From Actinomyces marseillensis (GTDB taxonomy: Bacteria; Actinomycetota; Actinomycetes; Actinomycetales; Actinomycetaceae), in NCBI RefSeq assembly GCF_900155605.1, contig NZ_LT707420.1, positions 854,662 through 918,661 of the forward strand: a stretch of 64,000 nt of DNA, given 5' to 3'. Positions within the stretch are counted from its first letter, which is position 1; every line of letters begins with the position of its first letter. Below the pieces are notes generated by a model. It saw only the letters and a program-made list of their open reading frames with translations. It searched no databases and was not told the DNA's origin. Below are positions 33,436 to 42,437 of this stretch, piece after piece. Made by a program: the position numbers and the translations under genes.

Positions 33436-34779
33436 ATGACTCAGCATCACGAAGCAGCTGAAAACAATGGCAATGCCGATCACGAGGGCACCAAAGAAGG
33501 ACTCTCGCGTCGCCAATTTTTAGGATTAGCCGGCCTCGGTGCACTTACCCTTGGGCTGGGCGGTGGCGGCGGATTTGCCCTCGGTCGCCACGCGGGTGAT
33601 GGCATCGATTCCGATGTCATGAAGAAGACCTACGAGTTCCGCGGTGAACACCAGCAGGGAATCATTACTCCCGCTCAGCAGCAGATGCACACTGCCGCTT
33701 TCGATTTGTCGACCACGAACCGTGATACGCTCATTGAGCTTCTCCAAGACTGGACCTTGGCCGCTGAACGCATGACTCATGGCGAACTCGTCAAGGACTA
33801 CACAACTTCACTGACGAAGGCGCCGGCCGATACCGGTGAATCGATGGGGCTTGGCCCTGCAGGTCTGACCATCACTTTCGGTGTAGGAAAAACCCTGTTC
33901 ATCGACGATGAAGGCCGAGATCGCTTTGGTCTTGGCGATAAACTTCCCGTTGCTCTGCGTGACGGCATTCCGCCCATGGCAGCAGAAAAGCTCGACCCCA
34001 AGCGCGGCGGCGGAGACCTCATCATCCAGGCCTGTTCCGAAGACCCCATGGTCAATCTCCACGCCCTTCACAACCTCACGCGCATCGCTTTTGGTCGCGC
34101 GACCATGCGCTGGACGCAACTGGGGTACGGGCGAACCTCATCGACCTCAAAGTCCCAGGAAACGCCTCGTAATCTTTTTGGCTTCAAGGACGGAACCTCC
34201 AACATCAAGGCCGAAGACTCTCAAGCCGAATTGGATAAGCACCTGTGGATCCAAGCCGGTGACGATCAGGGTGCATGGGCTGCAGGAGGCTCCTACATGT
34301 GCGTTCGCAAAATCAAGATGATGATGGAGGTCTGGGACGATCTGGTCTTGGCCGAACAAGAACAGATCATCGGACGCGACAAGATCCATGGAGCACCTTT
34401 GTCGGGCGGCGAAGAATTCACGAATCCGGACTTCGCGAAGGAAGGACAAGAGGGTAACCCCACTGTTGGATCTTCAGGTCTGGCAATTGCTCCAGATTCG
34501 CATGTCGCCATGATGAACCCGAATAACAATTCGGGGCGGCGCATGCTGCGACGTGGATACAACTACCTTGAAGGCGTGGACTACTTGGGGCGCTTGGATG
34601 CGGGCCTCTTCTTCGTTGCCTATGTGCGGAACCCCGCTGAGGGTTTCATTCCCGTTTTGGCGAAGATGAAGAGCGATCAGCTGACTGAATACCTTCAGCA
34701 CCTGGCGTCGGGTGTCTACCTCATGCTCCCCGGAGTGCGTGAGAAGGACACCTATGTCGGCCAGAAGCTCTTTGAGTAA
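33436..34779 (+). CDS. efeB: Dyp-type peroxidase EfeB (deferrochelatase), Tat-exported
   Basis: 447 residues. The twin-arginine signal peptide is SRRQFLGLAGLGALTLG (RR at about residues 25-26). The Dyp domain has LGPAGLTITFGVG, the GxxDG motif as GFKDGTSN, and a late RRMLRRGYNY block. The haem-ligand His lies in the C-terminal half. In the Efe system it is a periplasmic haem peroxidase that supports iron uptake. Export needs the Tat genes encoded 3 kb upstream. GGACCCAGTC precedes the start; the ribosome site is weak (AAAGGA). Confidence 0.93.
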   Translation: MTQHHEAAENNGNADHEGTKEGLSRRQFLGLAGLGALTLGLGGGGGFALGRHAGDGIDSDVMKKTYEFRGEHQQGIITPAQQQMHTAAFDLSTTNRDTLIELLQDWTLAAERMTHGELVKDYTTSLTKAPADTGESMGLGPAGLTITFGVGKTLFIDDEGRDRFGLGDKLPVALRDGIPPMAAEKLDPKRGGGDLIIQACSEDPMVNLHALHNLTRIAFGRATMRWTQLGYGRTSSTSKSQETPRNLFGFKDGTSNIKAEDSQAELDKHLWIQAGDDQGAWAAGGSYMCVRKIKMMMEVWDDLVLAEQEQIIGRDKIHGAPLSGGEEFTNPDFAKEGQEGNPTVGSSGLAIAPDSHVAMMNPNNNSGRRMLRRGYNYLEGVDYLGRLDAGLFFVAYVRNPAEGFIPVLAKMKSDQLTEYLQHLASGVYLMLPGVREKDTYVGQKLFE

Positions 34780-34787
34780 GGGGATAT

Positions 34788-35642
34788 GTGGTGAGTGACT
34801 CGAATCAGACGGGTGAACACGCAGACGTAAGCGAGGCCCTTCCCATTTCACAACGCCCGGCCTCGAACGCTCCCGGGCACTGGGTACTCGCAAGAGTCGG
34901 AAAGAAAGTTCTACGTCCCGGCGGCTTGGAACTGACTCTTCAGATGCTCTCCGAGGCGAAGCTAACGGGCTCCCGGGTGGTTGAATACGCTCCCGGGTTG
35001 GGACGAACCGCATCGGAAATTCTTGCTGCACGCCCGGCCTCGTACACGGGGGTCGATAAAGATCCGGTTGCCGCCAAACACGTAAGAGAGTTGGTCGGCA
35101 CGCGGGGGACAGTGATCAATGCTGATGCCGCCGACACCGGACTGGAGTCGGGGTCTGCTGATGTTGTCGTTGGTGAAGCCATGCTCACCATGCAGGGAGA
35201 GAAGTCTAAGAAAGCCATCATTTCCGAGGCCGTGCGGCTGCTGGCACCGGGAGGCCGCTATGCGATCCATGAGCTTGCCGTCCAACCTGACGACATTGAC
35301 GAAGAATTGCACACGCGGATTCGTCAAGATCTTGCGCGAGCTATTCACGTGAACGCGCGCCCGCTGACCTGCGAGCAGTGGGCGGAACTATTGGAAGAAT
35401 GCGGCCTCGTGGTTGAAACGATCCAAACCGCGCCGATGGCTCTACTCGATTTCTCGCGCAATGTCCGTGACGAAGGCTTTGTACAGACACTGCGAATCAT
35501 TCGAAATGTTCTTTCGGATCGAGAGCTGCGGGCCCGTGTGTTAGGAATGAGAAAGACTTTCCGCACCTATCAAGATTCAATGTGCGGGGTGACAATCGTG
35601 GCCCACAAGCCGCTGGAAGGAGACACCAATGACGCTCAGTGA
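34788..35642 (+). CDS. class I SAM-dependent methyltransferase
   Basis: 284 residues. Motif I is VVEYAPGLGRTASEILA near residue 65, followed by YTGVDKDPVAAKHVREL, GTVINADAADTGLESGSADVVVGEAML and LLAPGGRYAIHEL. The substrate is unknown. It follows efeB after eight bases and overlaps the cupin gene by 14, so efeB-methyltransferase-cupin may be co-transcribed. Two adjacent GTG codons (34788, 34791) could start translation; AGGGGAT fits the second slightly better. The C-terminal FRTYQDSMCGVTIVAHKP is typical of a family often found with cupin partners. Confidence 0.8.
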   Translation: MVSDSNQTGEHADVSEALPISQRPASNAPGHWVLARVGKKVLRPGGLELTLQMLSEAKLTGSRVVEYAPGLGRTASEILAARPASYTGVDKDPVAAKHVRELVGTRGTVINADAADTGLESGSADVVVGEAMLTMQGEKSKKAIISEAVRLLAPGGRYAIHELAVQPDDIDEELHTRIRQDLARAIHVNARPLTCEQWAELLEECGLVVETIQTAPMALLDFSRNVRDEGFVQTLRIIRNVLSDRELRARVLGMRKTFRTYQDSMCGVTIVAHKPLEGDTNDAQ

Positions 35643-36003
35643 CGACACCAATCTTGAGGTCCCCGTGCCGATCATGACCGATGTTCAAGACATTGCGTCC
35701 ATGATTCAGGTCAATGAGGGGGCAACGGTTTCTCGCACGGTTATGCACTGTGAGGGAATGCGACTGGTTCTTTTTTCCTTCGATACCGACGAACTACTTA
35801 GTGAGCACACTGCGGCAATGCCCGTGATTCTTCAGACCCTTGAGGGGGCCCTGGAAATCACCGCTGACGGTCGTACAGTGATTCTGCGCCCCGGTGATGT
35901 GATCCACTTTGGAACGCGACTGCCTCACGCCGTGCGCGCGCTTGAGCCTTCCAAGATGGCGCTGTTCATGTTGGATTCACGTGAGCGATCACCAAAGAAG
36001 TAA
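35629..36003 (+). CDS. cupin-domain protein
   Basis: 124 residues forming a single cupin barrel. Motif 1 is ELLSEHTAAMPVILQTLEGALEITADG and motif 2 LRPGDVIHFGTRLPHAVRALEPSKM, giving His and Glu metal ligands (H..E and H). The preceding strand MRLVLFSFDTDE is also typical. The function is unknown, perhaps a small sensor or dioxygenase-like protein. It overlaps the methyltransferase gene by 14 bases and AAGGAGACACC precedes its ATG. Confidence 0.82.
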   Translation: MTLSDDTNLEVPVPIMTDVQDIASMIQVNEGATVSRTVMHCEGMRLVLFSFDTDELLSEHTAAMPVILQTLEGALEITADGRTVILRPGDVIHFGTRLPHAVRALEPSKMALFMLDSRERSPKK

Positions 36004-36021
36004 GGTGAGAAAATGTTGATC

Positions 36022-36050
36022 GGGGCTGGGTTTGTGAGTAACCCAGCCCC
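36022..36050. terminator. terminator between cupin gene and nadE
   Basis: Eleven-base perfect stem GGGGCTGGGTT / AACCCAGCCCC followed by TTTCGTG. Serves the plus strand and possibly nadE in the other direction. Confidence 0.85.
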
Positions 36051-36065
36051 TTTCGTGTGAGAGAT

Positions 36066-38147
36066 TCAGTCGACGAGGCCGCTGACGGCGCTGTCCAACT
36101 CCCGCAGCCAGGCCTCGGCGGAAGCATCCGAAGGCATACGCCAGTCTCCGCGCGGGGAGAGCGATCCGCCAGCCATGACCTTGGGGCCATTGGGAAGCGC
36201 GCTGCGCTTGAACTGCTGGGTGAAATAGCGACGGATAAACAGGCGCTCCCACTTCACGATTTCGTCCAAGGAGTATGAAACCTTGTCCTCTTCGGGGTAG
36301 CCGGCTGGCCAGTTGCCGCGAGATGCATCTGACCAGGCGTGCTCTGCCAAGAATGCAATCTTCGACGGGCGAGCCCCGCGTCGAAGCACGTAGTACAGGT
36401 TGAAGTCTTGCAGGTTGTAGGGGCCGATCTTGTCCTGCGTGGACTGCATCTTCTGTCCTGGCTTTGCTGGGACGAGCTCGGGAGAAATTTCGGTTCCCAG
36501 AATCGACAGCAAGATCTCGCCAACTTCGGGGGAGAACTGGCCAGAAGATACCACCCAACGAATCAGGTGCTGGATCATCGTCTTGGGGACGCCGGTATTG
36601 ACGGCGTAGTGGCTCATCTGGTCGCCCACACCGTAGGTGCACCAACCCAGCGCAAGCTCTGAGAGATCACCGGTACCCAAGACAATACCGCCCAGGTGAT
36701 TTGCGAGGCGGAAAAGATAGTCCGTGCGCAGTCCTGCCTGAACGTTTTCGAAGGTCACGTCATAGTCGTCGTGGCCATCGGCGTAGGGGTGATCGATATC
36801 AGCCAGCATCTGCCTAGCCGCAGGGGTGATATCGATTTCCTTGAAGGAGACTCCCAATCTTTCGCACAGCGCAATCGCATTGGTCTTCGTGCGCGCAGAA
36901 GTTGCAAAGCCGGGAAGCGTGTAGCCCAGAATATCTGTACGCGGACGACCTAAGAGGTCCATTGCTCGAGCCGCAACGATCAACGCGTGCGTTGAATCCA
37001 AGCCGCCAGAAACACCAATGACAACCTTGGGCTGGCCTATAGCGCTCAAACGCTTTGCGAGCCCCGCAACCTGGATGTTGTAGGCCTCGTAGCAGTCCTG
37101 CTCCAGCTGGTTCGGGTCGTCGGGGACGAAGGGGAAGCGATCGACCTCGCGTTCCAAACCCAGATCCGTTCGCGGCGGGTTCATCTCAATGGCGATGCTG
37201 TAGGGGCGTGGGATTGAGAGGCCCTCAAGCATTTTTTGAGCGTTGTCGGTGAAAGAATTCTGACGCGTGCGCTCGGTGCGCAGATGCTCGACATCAACGT
37301 CGGCGATGGTGATTTGGGTTCCCGAGGCGAAACGCTGCCCGGCGGCAAGAAGCTGCCCGGCCTCGTAGATCAGGGTCTGCCCATCCCACGCAAGGTCGGT
37401 CGTTGACTCACCCGGGCCGGCTGCGGTGTAGATGTACGCGCAGGCGCAGCGCGCGGAGGTCGACTGTGCAAGGAGCTTGCGTTCGTCGCCTCGTCCGACG
37501 GTGATGGGGGAGGCGCTCAGGTTGAGCAGGACGGTTGCGCCTGCGAGCGCAAGGAGTGAAGCGGGGGTGACGGGAACCCACATGTCTTCGCAGACCTCAA
37601 TACCCACACACAACCCCGGGATGTCGGTCACGTCGATTGTGACGGAGCCAAAAGGCAATAGGGGAGCGTCGCCCGTGTAGGGCTCTGTTGGGGCCCACGG
37701 AGCCTGAAGAAGATCGTTATCAAAGCTCGGCGGAGTCACGAAATGACGCTTTTCATAGAACTCGCGGTAGTTTGGAAGATAGGACTTCGGGATGACGGCA
37801 AGTGCGCGGCCTCGGTGGATTGTAACCGCGCAATTGTAGAGGGCTGCTCCCTTGCGTAGTGGCGCGCCGACGACGATCAGGGGGAGAAGATCCGCGCTGG
37901 CAGCAATGATGGTGGTCAGCGCGCGCTCGACCTCATCAAGAAGAACGTCTTGAAGGAGAAGATCATCGATTGCATACCCCGAAACGCACAACTCAGGGAA
38001 GAGCGCGATCGAGACGCCGCGTTCATCGCAGCTTCGCGCGGCTGCAATGATTTCTTCGGCATTGGCCAGTGGCTGTGCGGGATGAACGGGGAGCGTCACT
38101 GCCGCCACGCGTGCGAAGCCCTGGTCGTAAAGGGAATGGAAGTTCAT
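36066..38147 (-). CDS. nadE: glutamine-dependent NAD+ synthase
   Basis: 693 residues, the long two-domain form. The N-terminal nitrilase-type amidase (residues 1-300) has FPELCVSGYAIDDLL (Glu), the Lys in VVGAPLRKGAALYN/IPKSYLPNYREFYE and the nucleophile Cys in GLCVGIEVCEDMWVP. The C-terminal synthetase has the PP-loop GVSGGLDSTHALIVAARAM and LGTGDLSELALGWCTYGVGDQMSHY. It amidates deamido-NAD using Gln. AGGAGGAAAGCC precedes the ATG. Its neighbour downstream in the 5' direction is an NAD-consuming sirtuin. Confidence 0.97.
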   Translation of the reverse strand: MNFHSLYDQGFARVAAVTLPVHPAQPLANAEEIIAAARSCDERGVSIALFPELCVSGYAIDDLLLQDVLLDEVERALTTIIAASADLLPLIVVGAPLRKGAALYNCAVTIHRGRALAVIPKSYLPNYREFYEKRHFVTPPSFDNDLLQAPWAPTEPYTGDAPLLPFGSVTIDVTDIPGLCVGIEVCEDMWVPVTPASLLALAGATVLLNLSASPITVGRGDERKLLAQSTSARCACAYIYTAAGPGESTTDLAWDGQTLIYEAGQLLAAGQRFASGTQITIADVDVEHLRTERTRQNSFTDNAQKMLEGLSIPRPYSIAIEMNPPRTDLGLEREVDRFPFVPDDPNQLEQDCYEAYNIQVAGLAKRLSAIGQPKVVIGVSGGLDSTHALIVAARAMDLLGRPRTDILGYTLPGFATSARTKTNAIALCERLGVSFKEIDITPAARQMLADIDHPYADGHDDYDVTFENVQAGLRTDYLFRLANHLGGIVLGTGDLSELALGWCTYGVGDQMSHYAVNTGVPKTMIQHLIRWVVSSGQFSPEVGEILLSILGTEISPELVPAKPGQKMQSTQDKIGPYNLQDFNLYYVLRRGARPSKIAFLAEHAWSDASRGNWPAGYPEEDKVSYSLDEIVKWERLFIRRYFTQQFKRSALPNGPKVMAGGSLSPRGDWRMPSDASAEAWLRELDSAVSGLVD

Positions 38148-38230
38148 GGCTTTCCTCCTGAGTCGCTAGGGCTATTGTCGCCTACTTGGGCGGCTTGCGC
38201 CTTCTCGAGGTCGTAGCTGGCTTGGTGTGT

Positions 38231-38965
38231 CTACTTCAGTTCGTTCATGATCTGTTCAAAAGAGTGAGCAACGGGGTCGCGGATGATGAGGTCTGCGTCA
38301 GCGTCGGCGCTCGTCGGCGTCGCGTTCATCAAGACCAGGTGTGAACCCGAGAAATAGTTAAGTAATCCCGCAGCGGGATAGACGACCAGAGATGTTCCAG
38401 CCACGATTAAGAGATCGGCGTGCGAGATTGCCTGCACGGCGCCACTGATGACGTCCTCGTTCAGTGCCTCGCCGTACATGACGATATCAGGACGGAGCTG
38501 TCCGTGGCAGCGACGGCAGGTTGGGACTAGCTCTTCCAGGGCATCGGGAATGGAAGGAAGCGAATAGCCAGCGCCGCAAGCGGTGCACAGAAGGTGCTCC
38601 CAATTTCCGTGAAGCTCCCAGACTGTGCGTGAGCCGGCGCGCTGGTGAAGACCGTCGATATTTTGGGTAATGACGCACTCGAGAAGCCCATCTGCCTCGA
38701 GCGTGGCAAGTGCGCGGTGGGCGCCGTTGGGTTCTACCGGCTTGTGTACCTCGCGGAACCACTCCCAATAGGCCTCGGGGTGAACCGAAAAGAAATCGAT
38801 ACTGAGGACCTGCTCCAAGGGGATTGTGCGCTCTTGGAAGTAGAAGCCGTTCGCGCCGCGAAAGTCGGGAATGCCTGACTCCGTGGAGACGCCAGCCCCA
38901 CCGAAAAATACTGTTGAAGGAGAGGTGCGAATCCAATTCGTAAGGGTTGAAATATCAGTGGACAC
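38231..38965 (-). CDS. NAD-dependent protein deacylase (sirtuin, Sir2/CobB family)
   Basis: 244 residues. The NAD-binding GAGVSTESGIPDFRGANGFY, VITQNIDGLHQRAG with the catalytic His in ELHGNWEH, the Zn ribbon CTACGAGYS...CRRC, RPDIVMYGEAL and the late GTSLVVYPAA are all present. The residues after FR (no Tyr-Arg of the SIRT5 type in the usual place) cannot settle acyl preference. Sirtuins reverse lysine acetylation, including that by acetyl phosphate, whose enzymes (ackA, pta) lie directly upstream. AAAGGAG precedes GTG 38965, so the earlier in-frame ATG 39019 is rejected. Confidence 0.93.
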   Translation of the reverse strand: MSTDISTLTNWIRTSPSTVFFGGAGVSTESGIPDFRGANGFYFQERTIPLEQVLSIDFFSVHPEAYWEWFREVHKPVEPNGAHRALATLEADGLLECVITQNIDGLHQRAGSRTVWELHGNWEHLLCTACGAGYSLPSIPDALEELVPTCRRCHGQLRPDIVMYGEALNEDVISGAVQAISHADLLIVAGTSLVVYPAAGLLNYFSGSHLVLMNATPTSADADADLIIRDPVAHSFEQIMNELK

Positions 38966-39003
38966 CGTAACTCCTTTGTCGTTCGATGCCTTCAAGAATA
39001 CGC

Positions 39004-39037
39004 CGAGGCCGGGGTGCACATGGCAGCCCCGGCCTCG
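39004..39037 (-). terminator. ackA terminator
   Basis: CGAGGCCGGGG pairs with CCCCGGCCTCG, loop of 12. It lies 28 bases past the ackA stop on the minus strand. Confidence 0.7.
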
Positions 39038-39064
39038 TATTGCGATGAAAAGTCGCGTCTGAAC

Positions 39065-40258
39065 TCAGATCAGAGTGAGAGCCTGACGTGCAATCGCAAG
39101 TTCTTCGTTCGTGGGAACAACCATGACGGTAACAGAGGAATCGTCGGTCGAAATGGTCGTTGCGGCCGAGAAACGCTGGTTGTTCACCTCGTCATCGATG
39201 CGCACACCGAAGGGGAGGAGACGCTCGCAGACCTCGCGGCGAAGATCCGCATCGTTCTCGCCAATGCCAGCGGTGAAGGTAATGACATCCAGTCCGCCGA
39301 GCTCAGCAGTGTAGGAGCCGATGTACTTGATGATGCGGGTGACGTAGATGTCCAAGGCGAGGCGTGCGCGGCGTGCGACTTCGGGGTCCTCGGAATCGAC
39401 CATGTGGCGAACGGCGCGCATGTCATTCTCTCCGGTCAATCCCTTGAGACCTGACTGCTTGTTGAAGAGATCGTCGACTTCGTCGGCGCTCCAGCCGGTC
39501 TGACGCTGCAGGTGGAAAACGACGGCGGGGTCGATGTCGCCGGTGCGGGTTCCCATGACCAAACCCTCAAGAGGGGTCAGGCCCATCGAGGTATCGATCG
39601 GACGGCCGGCCTTGACCGCAGACACCGATGCGCCATTACCCAGGTGAAGGACGATCTGACGCAGAGCATCGTTACCCATGAGGCGAGCAACCTGACCGGA
39701 GACGTACTGGTGAGAAGTGCCGTGAGCGCCGTAGCGGCGCACAGCGTACTTTTCAGCGACTTCCTGCTTGAGAGCATAGGTTGCGGTCTCTTCGGGAAGA
39801 CGCTGGAAGAAAGCGGTATCGAAGACTGCCACGTGAGGGGTGTCAGGCATGAGCTCGCGGGCAACGTCAATGCCCTTGAGGTGTGCGGGGTTATGCAGGG
39901 GAGCCAAGGCGCACAGCTCATCGATGAGGTCGCGGACTTCGTCGGTGATCAGTGCCGGTCCGTCGAAGTACTTACCGCCCTGAACGATGCGGTGACCAAC
40001 GGCAACAATGTTGGCCTCGGCAAGAGAGGGGCCGACCTCATCAAAGAGGCGCAGAACTTCGCGCATGCCAACTTCGTGGTCGGCAATAGGTTCGTTCACA
40101 TCGACGACCTTCTCGCCGTACTTGTGCTGGATGTGGCCCTCAGATTCGCCGATGCGCTCAACGAGGCCCTTGGCGATCGCGTCACCATTATCGGGGTTGA
40201 CAAGCTGGTATTTGATGGAGGAAGAACCAGAGTTAATAACGAGAACGGTGTCGGTCAC
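39065..40258 (-). CDS. ackA: acetate kinase
   Basis: Converts acetyl phosphate and ADP to acetate and ATP. 397 residues. The phosphate-binding start VLVINSGSSSIKYQL, VAVFDTAFFQRLPE, YGAHGTSHQYV (catalytic His), HLGNGASVSAVKAGRPIDTSMGLTPLEGLVMGTRTGDIDPA and FTAGIGEND are in order. AAGGAAGG precedes its GTG. It lies downstream of pta with a terminator hairpin in between. Confidence 0.97.
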   Translation of the reverse strand: MTDTVLVINSGSSSIKYQLVNPDNGDAIAKGLVERIGESEGHIQHKYGEKVVDVNEPIADHEVGMREVLRLFDEVGPSLAEANIVAVGHRIVQGGKYFDGPALITDEVRDLIDELCALAPLHNPAHLKGIDVARELMPDTPHVAVFDTAFFQRLPEETATYALKQEVAEKYAVRRYGAHGTSHQYVSGQVARLMGNDALRQIVLHLGNGASVSAVKAGRPIDTSMGLTPLEGLVMGTRTGDIDPAVVFHLQRQTGWSADEVDDLFNKQSGLKGLTGENDMRAVRHMVDSEDPEVARRARLALDIYVTRIIKYIGSYTAELGGLDVITFTAGIGENDADLRREVCERLLPFGVRIDDEVNNQRFSAATTISTDDSSVTVMVVPTNEELAIARQALTLI

Positions 40259-40377
40259 GACATACCTTCCTTGGGAGTGCTGACGACCCGGGGCAACTCG
40301 ACGAAGCCGGAGGCCGTCCGCCCGGATTGTTGTGGGCAGTTAACTGAATTTTACTCGCGTCTATTACGCGGACGTGA

Positions 40378-40411
40378 TTCGAGGGTGTGGGATTGTCCCC
40401 ACACCCTCGAA
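40378..40411 (-). terminator. hairpin between pta and ackA
   Basis: Fourteen-base perfect stem TTCGAGGGTGTGGG / CCCACACCCTCGAA, six-base loop, directly after the pta stop. It may uncouple the two genes or act as partial terminator. Confidence 0.85.
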
Positions 40412-40416
40412 ATCTG

Positions 40417-41910
40417 TTAGCCCTGTGCCTGAACGGCTGTCAAGGCGACGGTATTGACAATATCTTCAACCAAAGCGCCGCGTGAGAGATCGTTCACGGG
40501 CTTGTTAAGTCCCTGCAGAACCGGGCCAATCGCAACGGCTCCGGAAGAACGCTGAACGGCCTTGTATCCAATATTTCCAGCGTTGAGCGAGGGGAAGATG
40601 AAGACGTTCGCGTGGCCGGCAACGGGGGAGTCGGGCAGCTTGACCGAGGCGACGGCCTCGTCAACGGAAGCGTCGAATTGGATCGGTCCCTCAAGGGCCA
40701 GCTCGGGAGCCTTCTCGCGGGCCAGGCGGGTGGCCTCGACAACCGCATCCACGTCCACGCCCGAACCGGAGGTTCCGGTGGAGTAGGAGAGCATGGCAAC
40801 CTTCGGATCGAGGCCGAACTGGCGCGCGGTCGCGGCCGAAGAGATTGCGATATCTGCGAGCTGCTCGGGGGTCGGGTTCGGGTTGACAGCGCAGTCGCCG
40901 AATGCCCACACGCGATCTTTCAGTAGCATGAGGAAGACCGAAGAAACGATCGAGACGCCGGGGGCGGTCTTAATGATCTGGAAGGAAGGAACGATGGTGT
41001 GAGCGGTGGTGTGGATGGCGCCCGACACCATGCCGTCGGCGTCGCCCATGTGGACCATCATCGTGCCGAAGTAGGAAACGTCGCGAACCTTATCGCGAGC
41101 CTGCTCAATGGTTACGCCCTTCTTGGCGCGCAGACGTGCGAATTCCTCGGCGTAGCGCTCTGCGTATGCGGGGTCATCGACGGAAACGACGGTAGCTGCC
41201 GAAACATCCAAGCCAAGTTCCGCTGCACGTGCGTTGATCGCCTGAGCATCGCCGAGCAATACGAGGTCGGCAATTCCGCGCTCAAGAACGATTGCGGCTG
41301 CGCGCAGGACGCGATCATCTTCGGGTTCGGGCAAGACAATGCGCTTGCGGTTCGAGCGGGCGCGCTCGATGAGGTCTGCCTGGAAAGACAGGGGAGTGAC
41401 AACCTGCGGTGCCTCAAGCGCCGAGGCCGCTTCCAGAGTCTGTGCGCTGAAAGGTAGTTCCAGAATGGGTAGTTCCGTCTGAACGTGCGAGGCCATGGCC
41501 GCGGGGAGAGCAACCGCTGCGAGGCGGGTTGCATGCTGGCGTGCACGGCGCTCAAGAACCTCAATCTCGCGCTGCACGAGCTCGGGCGATGCGCCTTCGG
41601 TGTCAAAAGCGGCGATCACGCGCGCATTGGTTGAAGCAGCGACGTCGAGGTTCCAGCCCAAGGTGTCAAAAGTCGACACGGAGCCCTCGGGGAGTGCATC
41701 AATGAGGACGACGTCTTCTGTGTGAGAGCGGATATCTTCCAGGACGCGGGGGAGGGCTTGCTCGGGGTTGGAGGTGATGGCCTCGATTGTCGAGGTGCCA
41801 CCGGCGCTCACCCGTGCCAGCGTTGAAGAGGGGACAAGCTTGGCGAAGTCGTCACTGACCTGTGAGGCGGCTTCTGCCTGTGCGGCAATGACGATAAAAC
41901 GGGCGGTCAC
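40417..41910 (-). CDS. pta: phosphate acetyltransferase
   Basis: Interconverts acetyl-CoA and acetyl phosphate. 497 residues from GTG 41910, which is preceded by AAGGAG. The frame is open further to 42015 but that part precedes the ribosome site. Residues 1-170 are a P-loop-like domain without a normal P-loop; the DRTGG domain of long Pta forms is not obvious. The catalytic PTA_PTB domain begins near residue 185 (QADLIERARSNRKRIVLPEPEDDRVLRAA), with GDADGMVSGAIHTTAHTIVPSFQIIKTAPG and the C-terminal VFIFPSLNAGNIGYKAVQR, GPVLQGLNKPVNDLSRGA. Confidence 0.95.
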   Translation of the reverse strand: MTARFIVIAAQAEAASQVSDDFAKLVPSSTLARVSAGGTSTIEAITSNPEQALPRVLEDIRSHTEDVVLIDALPEGSVSTFDTLGWNLDVAASTNARVIAAFDTEGASPELVQREIEVLERRARQHATRLAAVALPAAMASHVQTELPILELPFSAQTLEAASALEAPQVVTPLSFQADLIERARSNRKRIVLPEPEDDRVLRAAAIVLERGIADLVLLGDAQAINARAAELGLDVSAATVVSVDDPAYAERYAEEFARLRAKKGVTIEQARDKVRDVSYFGTMMVHMGDADGMVSGAIHTTAHTIVPSFQIIKTAPGVSIVSSVFLMLLKDRVWAFGDCAVNPNPTPEQLADIAISSAATARQFGLDPKVAMLSYSTGTSGSGVDVDAVVEATRLAREKAPELALEGPIQFDASVDEAVASVKLPDSPVAGHANVFIFPSLNAGNIGYKAVQRSSGAVAIGPVLQGLNKPVNDLSRGALVEDIVNTVALTAVQAQG

Positions 41911-42029
41911 GGATGCTCCTTGTGTGTTGGGTCTACTAGCGGGGCTCATTGGTTGAAAACCAAGGAAGCCAACGAGACCATGGTAGTCCTCCCGTGTTGA
42001 GTGCGTCGCGCTCATCCCCGTTGACGCGA

Positions 42030-42035
42030 TAGGCT
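42030..42035 (+). promoter_or_regulatory. -10 element for leaderless DUF3017 gene
   Basis: TAGGCT, seven bases before the ATG at 42043. No Shine-Dalgarno. The same hexamer precedes sdhC. Confidence 0.45.
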
Positions 42036-42042
42036 GTGAGCT

Positions 42043-42333
42043 ATGGAAGAGGAATCCTCAGGATCGACAGGCGGAATTGCGACGCTAGCGAGCGTTGCTT
42101 TTGTTGTCCTCTCCTGCATGGCGATGGCTGTTCTTGCGGTGATGAATCATCCTCATAAAGCGGTTCTTCTCCTGGTGGTGACCATGTTCGTCATGGCGGC
42201 AATGCGCGCAGTGTGGCCTGGTCGCCCATGGTTCGCTTCGCGCCGTCGGTGGGCCGATGTTGGGCTCTATGTCGTTCTTGGAGCGCTTATCTGGTACTTC
42301 TCTCCCTACACCGCAACCCTTGGTCTCGGCTAA
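42043..42333 (+). CDS. DUF3017 membrane protein
   Basis: 96 residues, three membrane segments (TLASVAFVVLSCMAMAVLAVM, AVLLLVVTMFVMAAMRAVW, VGLYVVLGALIWYFSP). The WFASRRRWADVGLYVVLGAL block matches my memory of the actinobacterial DUF3017 family, often found after folD. Here it stands beside pta, so context gives no function. It begins without a Shine-Dalgarno. Confidence 0.75.
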   Translation: MEEESSGSTGGIATLASVAFVVLSCMAMAVLAVMNHPHKAVLLLVVTMFVMAAMRAVWPGRPWFASRRRWADVGLYVVLGALIWYFSPYTATLGLG

Positions 42334-42437
42334 TGTGACCCAGTAAACATTTGTTTCATATTGTGGGCATTGCTGACTTCTTGTTCTAAACCTGAGACTC
42401 TTGCCAAGTCCGTAATCAATCACAAGAGGTTTATGCA

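Noticed and set aside
41911..42015. Longer pta starting at 42015
   Set aside because: The extra residues precede a clear AAGGAG-spaced GTG at 41910 and show no similarity to Pta.
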